A stretch of DNA of 64,000 nucleotides from Candidatus Saccharimonadota bacterium. Its GTDB lineage: Bacteria > Patescibacteriota > Saccharimonadia > Saccharimonadales > Saccharimonadaceae. Of this stretch, positions 26,667 to 34,534 are shown piece by piece (the stretch's first letter is position 1; each line of letters opens with the position of its first letter). Position numbers and translations under genes: made by a program. The stretch covers positions 62,001 through 126,000 of the forward strand of contig CAJPUN010000003.1 in the NCBI GenBank assembly GCA_905373835.1, in the 5' to 3' direction. The notes under the pieces were generated by a model. It searched no databases. It was not told where the DNA came from and saw nothing but the letters and a program-made list of their open reading frames with translations.

Positions 26667-27608
26667 CTATGCTTCAATATCATCATCGTTGGCTGCTGTT
26701 TCGCTATTGTGGGTATAGTGGAATACCTCGAGTGCGGTGCCTAGGCTATTGATTGATTGCTCTGCACGTTCTGCTTTAACATGCATTATATCGGCTATGT
26801 CGGCAATCTTGTTGAGAGATACCAACATACTGCTGAGTATCTCCTGTATTTCACGTTGCAGTTGCTGGGCAAATGCTTCTTCATTTTTCTCATGGTAGCG
26901 CCATTGGTTGGCTTTTTCCTTCAATTCATTGAACAGGGTGCGGAGCGTGTCAGTATGGTAGCCAAGTGTATCGACGCCATCATGGCCAGTTATGTGAGCA
27001 CCGAGTTCCTTGAAGTTGATATCGGCATCGCTACAGCACTTCTGTGCATCAGTAAGAAATGTAGCAAAAGCAGTATCGTTGCTATCGTCTGATTTTTCCG
27101 TCTCAGTAGACTCTGTATCTAGATCAGTCGCTTGGTTTGTATGAGTTGTCTCATCATCAGTCGACGATACATCATCTTCATCTTTATCTTTATCTTTATC
27201 TTCTGTTTCTCTTACAAGGACATCAAGCTGGTCGCGTACAGTCTGTAGCTGTGCATCAAATTCTTCATAGAGGTCTTTACCCTTTGTGCTGAGCAATAAT
27301 TCGATGCTGCCAATATCATCCTCAAAAAGGTCATCATAATAATCAATATATGCCACCATATCATCAAGATCTTGTGGGTCTTCGCTGTAAGCGGCTATTT
27401 CTTTTACTTTAATCACTGGACTACCGACCATGTCTGGTTTTGTCTTCCGTACTTTATCGGCATACTTTTTGACAACCGGTGCGCGGTCGACCAGCTTGGT
27501 GATGCTTGTAGTGAGTTGTTCGGGTAGTTGGCCCTCATGCGACGGCTCATTGTGTGGTAGGTCGTGTGGGTTACTATTGCCTTGGGGAGGATGGTTGTTG
27601 TTTCTCAT
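26667..27608 (-). CDS. Acidic, probably coiled-coil protein of unknown function
   Basis: A 313-residue soluble protein that I do not recognise. It has a polar Asn/His/Pro-rich N terminus, a helical region (residues 30-130) and a highly acidic low-complexity linker (EDKDKDKDEDD). The linker is encoded by a tandem hexanucleotide repeat of ATCTTT type near 27178-27205. The C-terminal half is long and helical with coiled-coil character (QLQREIQEILSSMLVSLNKIADIADIMHVK read in pieces). The ATG at 27608 is chosen because TGCTACAGT ends exactly 7 nt upstream, matching the leaderless pattern. Copy-number change in the 6-base repeat would alter linker length without a frameshift. Confidence 0.7.
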   Translation of the reverse strand: MRNNNHPPQGNSNPHDLPHNEPSHEGQLPEQLTTSITKLVDRAPVVKKYADKVRKTKPDMVGSPVIKVKEIAAYSEDPQDLDDMVAYIDYYDDLFEDDIGSIELLLSTKGKDLYEEFDAQLQTVRDQLDVLVRETEDKDKDKDEDDVSSTDDETTHTNQATDLDTESTETEKSDDSNDTAFATFLTDAQKCCSDADINFKELGAHITGHDGVDTLGYHTDTLRTLFNELKEKANQWRYHEKNEEAFAQQLQREIQEILSSMLVSLNKIADIADIMHVKAERAEQSINSLGTALEVFHYTHNSETAANDDDIEA

Positions 27609-27623
27609 GCCTTTACTGTAGCA
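27609..27623 (-). promoter_or_regulatory. Extended -10 promoter of the acidic protein gene
   Basis: On the minus strand TGCTACAGT ends 7 nt before the ATG at 27608, predicting a leaderless mRNA and fixing the start codon. Confidence 0.55.
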
Positions 27624-27708
27624 CATAGTGGCAAAATATGGTAATAAATAGAGCAATAGTGCGAAGATGAACTATACAAGACCATAATCGCGCACAATAA
27701 GTGTAATT

Positions 27709-27723
27709 TGCTATACTATACCT
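27709..27723 (+). promoter_or_regulatory. Extended -10 promoter of sbcB
   Basis: TGCTATACT (27709-27717) ends 7 nt before the ATG at 27724, so the transcript should start at the start codon. Confidence 0.7.
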
Positions 27724-29136
27724 ATGGCACAAACATTCTTTTTCTACGACCTTGAGACGAGTGGCTTCCGAGCGCAGGCGGATCGGATCATGCAGTTTGC
27801 GGGGCAGCGGACGGACATGGATTTGCAGCCGATTGGCGAGCCGTATAACTTTCTCATCACTCTCAATGACGACACCCTGCCAAGCCCTGATGCCCTGATG
27901 GTGACTGGTATCACGCCGCAAAAGACGCTAGAAGAGGGCTATAGCGAGGCAGCATGTGCGCGGATGGTGAGCGAGGAGATATTCACGCCAGGGACGATCG
28001 CTGTGGGGTTCAATAATGTGCGCTTTGACGATGAGTTTATCCGCCATTTGCTGTGGCGGAACTTTTATGATCCATATGAGTGGAGCTGGAAGGATGAGCG
28101 GAGCCGCTGGGATATGCTCGATGTGGTGCGGCTGACGCGGGCGCTGCGGCCAGATGGCATTGAGTGGCCGATGGATGCAAATGGCCAGCCCACCAACCGC
28201 CTAGAGCTCATTACTAAAGCTAATGGCATTGCGCACGATAATGCGCACGACGCCTTTGCCGACGTGGCAGCTCTGATAGAAGTAACGAAGCTGGTGAAGC
28301 GTGCTCAGCCTCAGCTCTTTGACTATCTCCTTGCGATGCGCGACAAGAGGGCAGTGCAGCGGCTGGTCAATCTCGAGACCAAGCAACCCTTCGTCTATAC
28401 CAGCGGCCGCTACGATAAGCAGCATGCCAAGACGACCGTCGCCTTTCCGCTAGCGCCAGCACCCAATAGCAATGTCTTGGTCTATGACCTGCGCTACGAC
28501 CCAACGCCGTTTGTGAACCTAAGCCAGCAGGAACTTGCCAAGAAAATCTTTGCCACCTGGGAGGAGCGCCAAGCCGATGGCTTTGTGGCGCTACCTGTCA
28601 AACCATTGCAATACAATCGTTGCCCAGCCGTTGCACCACTTGGTGTGCTAGAGCAGGGCGATGGCTGGAGTAAGATCCATCTCGAGGCGGCTACTGTGGC
28701 GCGCCACCGCGATATTCTGCTTCATCACCCCGACTTTGCTGAGAAGCTCCGCACACTCTATGAAAAAAAGCGTGAGTACAAAAAATCGACCGACCCCGAA
28801 GGGCAGCTCTACGACAGTTTTGTCTCGGACGCAGACAAGACGCACATTGCTGCAGTGCACAGTGCCGATGCCAAGGCACTGGCAGATTTCCACCCGGCCT
28901 TTCGTGATGAGCGCCTGCCCGAGCTACTACTCCACTACAAGGCGCGTAGCTTCCCGCAGAGTCTCAGTGATGATGAGCAAGCCCAGTGGGAGCAATGGCG
29001 GAGCACCCACCTACAGGCCCAGCTGCCGAGCTTTATGGCATCATTGCAGCGTCTGGCTAAGGCAGGCACAGCAGATGAATTTATCATGCAGGAGCTGCAG
29101 CTGTGGCTCGAGGCTGTGGTACCGGTGGATGGCTAG
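27724..29136 (+). CDS. sbcB: Exodeoxyribonuclease I (SbcB-like)
   Basis: A 3'-5' single-strand DNA exonuclease of the DEDDh family. The ExoI motif is FFFYDLETSGF (Asp, Glu) at the N terminus. ExoII follows as GFNNVRFDDEFIRHLLWRNFYDPY. ExoIII is AHDNAHDAFADVAALI, with His and Asp. The C-terminal half matches exonuclease I rather than a plain epsilon-type exonuclease (PLGVL, HHPDFAEKLRTLY, QLYDSF, LLLHYKARSFPQSL). Length 470 is typical. It is monocistronic. A stand-alone exonuclease I fits the repair set here (uvrA, uvrC, UDG). Confidence 0.93.
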   Translation: MAQTFFFYDLETSGFRAQADRIMQFAGQRTDMDLQPIGEPYNFLITLNDDTLPSPDALMVTGITPQKTLEEGYSEAACARMVSEEIFTPGTIAVGFNNVRFDDEFIRHLLWRNFYDPYEWSWKDERSRWDMLDVVRLTRALRPDGIEWPMDANGQPTNRLELITKANGIAHDNAHDAFADVAALIEVTKLVKRAQPQLFDYLLAMRDKRAVQRLVNLETKQPFVYTSGRYDKQHAKTTVAFPLAPAPNSNVLVYDLRYDPTPFVNLSQQELAKKIFATWEERQADGFVALPVKPLQYNRCPAVAPLGVLEQGDGWSKIHLEAATVARHRDILLHHPDFAEKLRTLYEKKREYKKSTDPEGQLYDSFVSDADKTHIAAVHSADAKALADFHPAFRDERLPELLLHYKARSFPQSLSDDEQAQWEQWRSTHLQAQLPSFMASLQRLAKAGTADEFIMQELQLWLEAVVPVDG

Positions 29137-29397
29137 AAGAGGCCTTGAGCATCCAAAACCTCCACTTTCTCTATTGATTCTCTACTATTTCATTTGAGCA
29201 AGAGTAAGAAGCTGGTTGTCTAATCAGCTTTGAACCTGAAGTCATTCGTCAGTGAATGCCGACTCTTGTAATATTCTTGAAGAGAAAGCGGTATGAAAGA
29301 GAGTCGTGAAAATTGGTGGGCAGCTCTTTGTGGATTGAACAGAAGAAGCGTTATATAACGATAAATTTTAAGACGCTTAATTGCAAGAGTATAGATA

Positions 29398-29470
29398 TCA
29401 ACCAGCTTGTCGAGGACGCTGGCAGCGTGGGCAAATCCCTTGAATTTCGAACGTGTGCGAGGGCTCGGCG
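29398..29470 (-). pseudogene. Possible remnant of a Fur-family regulator C terminus
   Basis: On the minus strand an open stretch ends in HTFEIQGICPRCQ, closely resembling the C-terminal zinc-site strand of Fur-family regulators (FEIxGxCxxC). No upstream coding region for the winged-helix part exists, because the sequence before it is a terminator and then the GlsB-like gene. It could be a decayed fragment or a chance match. It sits in the 406-base gap between sbcB and the GlsB-like gene, which otherwise holds only a terminator. Confidence 0.3.
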
Positions 29471-29487
29471 AGGTGATGGTGATAAAT

Positions 29488-29517
29488 AAACACCCCAGCC
29501 ATCCCCTGGGGTGTTTT
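29488..29517 (-). terminator. Terminator after the GlsB-like gene
   Basis: CACCCCAG and CTGGGGTG pair around a short loop. Flanking A and T runs allow termination in either direction. It lies about 30 nt past the stop of the minus-strand gene. Confidence 0.8.
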
Positions 29518-29542
29518 GTGTTGAAGGTGGCTTAGTCTGAGC

Positions 29543-29797
29543 TTATTTTTTGATAAGCTTGAGGATAACCAGCAGCACAACTGCACCAAAGAAGGCGGTT
29601 AGTAGGCTGGCGAAATTAAAGCCGGTCAGCACATCGGCACTGCCGCCCATCAGGCTGACGAGCCAGCCACCGAGCATTGCACCGATGATACCAACGATGA
29701 TGTTGGTAAGTGCGCCTGAGTCTTCACCTTTATTTACCACCTTGGATGCCAGCCAGCCGGCAAGACCACCGATGATAAGCCATACGAGTATAGTCAT
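29543..29797 (-). CDS. GlsB/YeaQ/YmgE-family small membrane protein
   Basis: An 84-residue, three-helix membrane protein of the transglycosylase-associated (GlsB/YeaQ/YmgE) family. It has the typical Gly-rich pattern IIGGLAGWLASKVV, then NIIVGIIGAMLGGWL, then LLTAFFGAVVLLVILKLIKK. The ATG at 29797 has an AAGGAG site about 8 nt upstream, so it is preferred over the in-frame upstream start at 29818. Family members are linked to envelope stress in other bacteria, but the activity is unknown. A terminator lies downstream. Confidence 0.9.
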   Translation of the reverse strand: MTILVWLIIGGLAGWLASKVVNKGEDSGALTNIIVGIIGAMLGGWLVSLMGGSADVLTGFNFASLLTAFFGAVVLLVILKLIKK

Positions 29798-29862
29798 AGT
29801 TGATTGTCTCCTTATCAATAATATTGTTATGATAGTATACCATAGCTGGGGAGTAAAAGCTA

Positions 29863-32013
29863 CTAGGACGCCTGCGGGCTGAAGGTGACTCGCCCATCAG
29901 CTGCCCTCGCTACCACCGTCATACCTTCCTGAATGCGCCCATCGATCAGCTCCAGCGCTAGCGGGTCAAGAATGCGCTTTTGTACCAAGCGCTTGAGTGG
30001 CCGGGCACCAAAGGTCGGGTCGTAGCCATCGCGGGCGAGCATATCGCGGATGCTATCATCAAACTGGAGCGTGATATCGCGGCTGTCTTTGACGTGGCGG
30101 GCAACGCGCTCCAGCTGCACGTCAACGATGGCCCGCATGGCTTGCTCGTGAATACGGTTGAAGATCACAATATCGTCGATGCGGTTGAGGAATTCTGGGC
30201 GGAAATGCTGGCGTAGAACATCAAGCATTTTATTGTCCAGCACAGACAGGTCATCACCGGTAAAGTCCATAATCATCTGCGAGCCAACGTTGCTCGTCAT
30301 GATGATAATGGTGTTGCTAAAGTCGATCGTCCGGCCTTGGCCATCAGTCAGGCGGCCGTCATCCAGCACTTGCAGTAGCACGTTGAAAACGTCGGGGTGG
30401 GCCTTCTCGATTTCGTCAAACAGCACCACGCTGTAGGGGCGGCGACGCACTGCTTCGGTCAGTTGCCCACCTTGGTCGTAACCAACGTAGCCTGGTGGCG
30501 AGCCAATCAGGCGGGCGACGGCGTGACGCTCCATGTATTCGCTCATATCGATGCGAATCATAGCGTGCTCGTCGTCGAATAATTCGCGGCACAGGCTGCG
30601 GGCTACCTCTGTTTTGCCAACCCCAGTTGGGCCAAGGAAGAGGAAGGAACCAATCGGCCGGTTGGTATCGGCGAGGCCAGCACGCGAACGGCGAATAGCG
30701 CTCGCCACGGCAGCCACGGCGCGGTCTTGGCCAATAACCTGGCGGCCGATTGAGTCTTCAAGCTTGGTTAATTTACTCGATTCGCTTTCCATCAGCCGCT
30801 CTACCGGTATGCCCGTCCAGCGCGCCACCACACTAGCGATATCGTCGGGCGTGACTTCTTCGCGCAGTAAGCGGTCGGCCGGTGGGATGGCCGCTAGTTC
30901 CTGGCGAGCGCTGGCGAGCTTTTTCTCCAGCTCTGGCATATCGCCGTACTTAATACGGCTTGCAGTAGCGAGATCCGCATCGCGCTCGGCGATTTCTAGT
31001 TGTGAGCGCAGACTATCCATTTTTTCGGCAGCGGTGTTGACAGTCTGCAGGATGTCCTTTTCGTGCTGCCATTTGGTGTCAATCGCTTTGGCCTGAGCTC
31101 GGAGGTCAGCGATTTGCTGCTTGATTTCCTCTTTGCGGGCCTTGGCGTGGTCGGATTTATCTTTTTTCAGCGCGGCTTCTTCAATCTCCAGCTGCAAGCG
31201 GCGGTTATTGAGCCGATCGAGACTAATCGGCACGCTCTCCAGCTGCATCTTGAGCGCGCTGGTCGCTTCATCCAGCAGGTCAACCGCCTTATCTGGCAAA
31301 AAGCGGTCAGGCAAGTAGCGGGTAGAGAGCCGCGCCGCTGCCACAATTGCATCATCAGCAATCTTGACGCCGTGGTGGACTTCGTACTTTTCCTTGAGGC
31401 CGCGCAAGATAGCGATGGTGTCGTCAAAGCTTGGCTCGCCAACATAGACTGGCTGAAAGCGCCGTTCCAGTGCCGCATCTTTCTCAACATATTGGCGGTA
31501 CTCAGCCAGCGTGGTGGCACCAATCATATGCAGTTTACCACGGGCCAGGGCAGGTTTGAGCATATTGCCGGCGTCCATGCTGCCTTCGCCTTTGCCAGCG
31601 CCGACCATCGTGTGAATTTCATCGACGAAGAGGATAATCTCGCCAGCAGCCTCTTCAACTTCTTTCAATACACCTTTGAGGCGCTCTTCAAACTGGCCAC
31701 GGAAGCTTGCGCCTGCTAGTAAGCTCGAAATCTCCAGGCTAATCAGTCGCTTATCCTTCAGCGACGCTGGTACATTCCCCTTAACGATGCGCTGCGCCAA
31801 GGCCTCGACGATGGCGGTCTTGCCAACGCCCGGCTCACCGATCAGCACGGGGTTATTCTTGGTGCGTCGAGCCAGGATCTGCATGGTGCGGCGAATTTCT
31901 TCATCCCGGCCGATCACTGGGTCGAGTTTGCCCTCGCGCGCCAGAGCGGTGAGGTCGGTGCCGAACTGCTCGAGGGGTTTTTGGTTATTGTGTTGGTTCA
32001 TGGTTGGTGGCAT
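29863..32013 (-). CDS. clpB: ClpB disaggregase lacking the N domain
   Basis: A hexameric AAA+ chaperone that threads and re-solubilises aggregated proteins with DnaK. The first ATPase domain starts almost at once ([18 protein letters not shown]) with Walker A GEPGVGKT near residue 58. A middle coiled coil rich in Glu/Lys/Gln follows. The second ATPase domain has [11 protein letters not shown] and the sensor region [15 protein letters not shown]. The ATG at 32013 follows AAGGAGGG and gives 717 residues, against about 860 for full-length ClpB. The missing part is the N-terminal substrate-binding domain; no frameshift is seen. A CIRCE operator lies about 115 nt upstream, so HrcA control is expected. 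Confidence 0.95.
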   Translation of the reverse strand: MPPTMNQHNNQKPLEQFGTDLTALAREGKLDPVIGRDEEIRRTMQILARRTKNNPVLIGEPGVGKTAIVEALAQRIVKGNVPASLKDKRLISLEISSLLAGASFRGQFEERLKGVLKEVEEAAGEIILFVDEIHTMVGAGKGEGSMDAGNMLKPALARGKLHMIGATTLAEYRQYVEKDAALERRFQPVYVGEPSFDDTIAILRGLKEKYEVHHGVKIADDAIVAAARLSTRYLPDRFLPDKAVDLLDEATSALKMQLESVPISLDRLNNRRLQLEIEEAALKKDKSDHAKARKEEIKQQIADLRAQAKAIDTKWQHEKDILQTVNTAAEKMDSLRSQLEIAERDADLATASRIKYGDMPELEKKLASARQELAAIPPADRLLREEVTPDDIASVVARWTGIPVERLMESESSKLTKLEDSIGRQVIGQDRAVAAVASAIRRSRAGLADTNRPIGSFLFLGPTGVGKTEVARSLCRELFDDEHAMIRIDMSEYMERHAVARLIGSPPGYVGYDQGGQLTEAVRRRPYSVVLFDEIEKAHPDVFNVLLQVLDDGRLTDGQGRTIDFSNTIIIMTSNVGSQMIMDFTGDDLSVLDNKMLDVLRQHFRPEFLNRIDDIVIFNRIHEQAMRAIVDVQLERVARHVKDSRDITLQFDDSIRDMLARDGYDPTFGARPLKRLVQKRILDPLALELIDGRIQEGMTVVARAADGRVTFSPQAS

Positions 32014-32128
32014 ATATCCCTCCTTGTAGTTATATAGTGCGGGCAACAGAACGCCCGGTGAGTTACTTAAAAACAAGTGGCCGATCGCGCTGGGTATCAG
32101 CCACGTGGCCTATCGGTATAGTAACAAA

Positions 32129-32155
32129 TTAGCACTCTCGGTGCAAGAGTGCTAA
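32129..32155 (-). promoter_or_regulatory. CIRCE operator (HrcA site) upstream of clpB
   Basis: TTAGCACTC, nine bases, then GAGTGCTAA: an exact match to the CIRCE consensus. On the minus strand a -10-like TACTAT lies just downstream at about 32116-32121, so the operator overlaps the upstream part of the clpB promoter. It predicts heat-shock induction through HrcA, which is encoded elsewhere. Confidence 0.93.
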
Positions 32156-32319
32156 CTAACGCGAGTTTTGATAGGTACACGTGACTTGCTTAGCACTGCT
32201 TTCTTAGCGTCAGGTGCGTATACTCATAAGAGTAATAAAAGACATTGATAGTTCCGGCAACTCACCCCTCTGAGTGAGATCAAAAGGAGATAGCAGCAAT
32301 CAGTCTCCATTCTTTTGTG

Positions 32320-32332
32320 TATAATAGACGCC
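32320..32332 (+). promoter_or_regulatory. -10 promoter of the nudix gene
   Basis: TATAAT (32320-32325) ends 8 nt before the ATG at 32333. A TTG codon at 32315 would lie upstream of the predicted transcript start, so it is rejected as start. Confidence 0.6.
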
Positions 32333-32833
32333 ATGACAAACATATATTTTACTCGGGCAATTCAGCCGGAGAATAACCAGCCCCATTTCTTAGCCAAAGC
32401 ACTCATTGTTGATGCGACTGGCAAAATTCTCGTCCTTGAGCGCAGTAATACACACCCGCTCTTTCCGCATGGTGCCGACCTGCCTGGTGGTATCGTCGAG
32501 CCTGGCGAGACACCGCTTGAAGCAGCCCGGCGGGAAATAGAAGAAGAGACTGGCCTTGGCTTTGTGCCGAGCCAGCTGAGTGTGGCCTTCGAGCATGTAC
32601 TGCCGCACCCTGATGGCCAGCGGCTGAGCTATATGTGCTATGCGGCACTGGTTGATGGCGATGCGCCAGAAATTACCCTCAGCTGGGAGCACAGTAGCTA
32701 CCAATGGCTCACACCAGACGAGCTTATGCAGCAGCCTATCACGCCGCGGACTGACTATCCCTTTGCGGCGGCGGTGCATTATATCAGCTCATTGCGACAT
32801 TATGTGCAGCAGGAGCGGCCAGAGTTGCTGTAG
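32333..32833 (+). CDS. Nudix hydrolase
   Basis: A 166-residue Nudix pyrophosphohydrolase. The Nudix box is GGIVEPGETPLEAARREIEEE followed by TGLG, with the full GX5EX7REUXEE pattern. Strands before it (KALIVDATGKILVLERS) fit the fold. The substrate, a nucleoside diphosphate derivative, cannot be told from sequence. The start is the ATG at 32333, placed by the leaderless promoter. It is monocistronic, between the clpB regulatory region and a HAD gene. Confidence 0.9.
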   Translation: MTNIYFTRAIQPENNQPHFLAKALIVDATGKILVLERSNTHPLFPHGADLPGGIVEPGETPLEAARREIEEETGLGFVPSQLSVAFEHVLPHPDGQRLSYMCYAALVDGDAPEITLSWEHSSYQWLTPDELMQQPITPRTDYPFAAAVHYISSLRHYVQQERPELL

Positions 32834-32969
32834 CCAGTAATGATTAAGAGCCACGCAGCAGCGCGATGATTTCGCTTGTGCCTCAGCTTCGTCTGTTGGA
32901 TAAAATAACAGAGGTGTGAGCTTTGAGTGCTACGCAATGACAATAAATCAGTAACAACGAAGGAGTAAT

Positions 32970-33629
32970 ATGGAACGAACATAAAATGACAAACCTGCTA
33001 TTGCCGTCGACCTTGATGATGTTGTTTTCCCTTGTGCTGAAGGGCTAGTGGCAGCATATAATGAGCATTACGGTACCAACTTTCGGCCTAATATGCCACA
33101 ATCGACCTGGGACGTACCACAAGAAGAAGTGCAGGAGCGATTTAATGGATTGCAATTGGGGACGACGCCAGGCATGGCGAAGCCTGATTGGTTTGCGGAG
33201 ATGCAAGTCCCAGACAGAGAGACGATTGAGACGTTGCAAAGACTAGCGACCAAGTATCGACTCTATGCAGTCTCGGCCCGGCATTATGGTTTAGCAGGTG
33301 TGACACAGCAGAGCATCGAAAAGTATCTGCCTGATGTCTTCGAAGAGGTTATTTTGACGCGGCGGCCAGTCGAAACTGAGAATGGCATCAAGATAATGAC
33401 CGACTCCAAGACAGAGATATACCGGCAGTACAATATGACGGTTGCGATTGATGACTCGCCACATCACCTCGAGCGTGGCCTTGAGGGGGATGATGCGCCG
33501 CTTGGCTTGGCGATTTTGTTTGGCGAACGGCCCTGGCACCCAGGCGCTACGATCGACGATCCGCGCGCTATTGAGTGCCGCACCTGGGCGGAGGCGGGAG
33601 AGGCTATTGCCCGGTATTTCGCTCGGTAA
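32970..33629 (+). pseudogene. HAD-family (5'-nucleotidase-like) gene with an in-frame TAA at codon 5
   Basis: A strong ribosome site (AAGGAG) precedes ATG at 32970, but the frame reads MERT then TAA (32982-32984). After the stop the same frame continues with NDKPAIAVDLDDVVFP, the catalytic HAD motif I, and runs intact to 33629. Other HAD motifs are in place: YAVSARH (motif II), DSKTEIYRQY (Lys) and VAIDDSPHHL (motif IV). It resembles deoxynucleotidase-like HAD proteins of about 200 residues. The first valid start after the stop (GTG 33048) would remove motif I. It could be a recent nonsense mutation, a sequencing error, or initiation at an unusual codon between 32985 and 33008. Confidence 0.7.
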
Positions 33630-33710
33630 ATTTGAGTGAGAAACATCTGGCTATGGATAATACACTGGTTGGCTTGCAATCTGTGCGTAGGATGGGCTAC
33701 TATATTTTCT

Positions 33711-34451
33711 ATGAATTTAACGATGAAACTAACGAGACTCTTGAGAGTTCTCTGGCCAGTACTGCTCTGTGCGGTGGTGTGGCAGCTGCTGCAGTTTGCC
33801 CCGGCAGACCAGTGGTGGTGGCTGCAAAAAGCAATGAGCCCACTCACAACGACGATGATTTTTCTTGCAGCTTGGCGCTATAGCGATCGGCGGCGGCCAA
33901 CGACGTGGCTCCTTCTCGTAGCGCTTGTGCTGTTTGCTGTGGCCGACTCGCTGGTGGCGTTCTTACCCCTCTCGCATCTCATCGTTGGACTGGGGGTATC
34001 TTTGCTGGCGTATCTGGTGCTCTGTGTTATAAATTTGTGGCGTCTCATCTTTGCCCTTGCGAAGGGAGCTGCTAGGCGCATAAATTGGGTATTACTGCTA
34101 GCTACCTTCATGGGCAATGCAATAATGGTATATTCGATACTACACAGCGTGCTACCGCGTGTGGGAAGCCCGCTCCTTGCTGGAGCAATAAAAGTGTATG
34201 CTGCTGTACTTATGGTACTGATGACGAGTGGGGCAGCGGCAGCTCTGACAGACTATCGGCTACGGTGGAGCGTGGGCAGCTGTAATGGGACAATACTTGC
34301 TGCCTCGGAGTCGGCCCTTGCGCTGCAGCTCTTTGGTAGAGCATCTGAAGCATGGATTATCTATAGCATTATGCCATTGTATTGGTGTGGCCTCGCCTCC
34401 TATGTTGCGGCAAGCCGACCAAAGAAGGAGCGGCTTGCATCGCGAGTGTAG
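33711..34451 (+). CDS. YhhN-like multispan membrane protein
   Basis: A membrane protein of about 246 residues with seven or eight hydrophobic helices. The spacing and the segments LVLFAVADSLVAFLPLSHLIVGLGVSLLAYL, GNAIMVYSILHSVLP and the final IMPLYWCGLASYVAAS resemble the YhhN family (lysoplasmalogenase-like). The match is by pattern and not strong. An in-frame ATG at 33636 would add an unlikely Trp-rich extension. The ATG at 33711 is preferred because TACTAT ends 8 nt upstream, as at the leaderless genes around it. It lies between the HAD gene and uvrA on the same strand. Confidence 0.6.
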   Translation: MNLTMKLTRLLRVLWPVLLCAVVWQLLQFAPADQWWWLQKAMSPLTTTMIFLAAWRYSDRRRPTTWLLLVALVLFAVADSLVAFLPLSHLIVGLGVSLLAYLVLCVINLWRLIFALAKGAARRINWVLLLATFMGNAIMVYSILHSVLPRVGSPLLAGAIKVYAAVLMVLMTSGAAAALTDYRLRWSVGSCNGTILAASESALALQLFGRASEAWIIYSIMPLYWCGLASYVAASRPKKERLASRV

Positions 34452-34517
34452 CGCTCCAAAGGTATGGAGAGGCTTAGTTGGCCGCTTAGTGCGAATCTAG
34501 TATCTCGCCAGTATACA

Positions 34518-34534
34518 TGCTACAATAAGACGAT
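34518..34534 (+). promoter_or_regulatory. Extended -10 promoter of uvrA
   Basis: TGCTACAAT (34518-34526) ends 9 nt before the uvrA ATG, giving a leader of about 2 nt. Confidence 0.6.

Noticed and set aside
29294..29359. A 21-codon plus-strand frame (MKESRENWWAALCG...) in the gap after sbcB.
   Set aside because: Too short, with no promoter at the usual spacing and no homologous feature.
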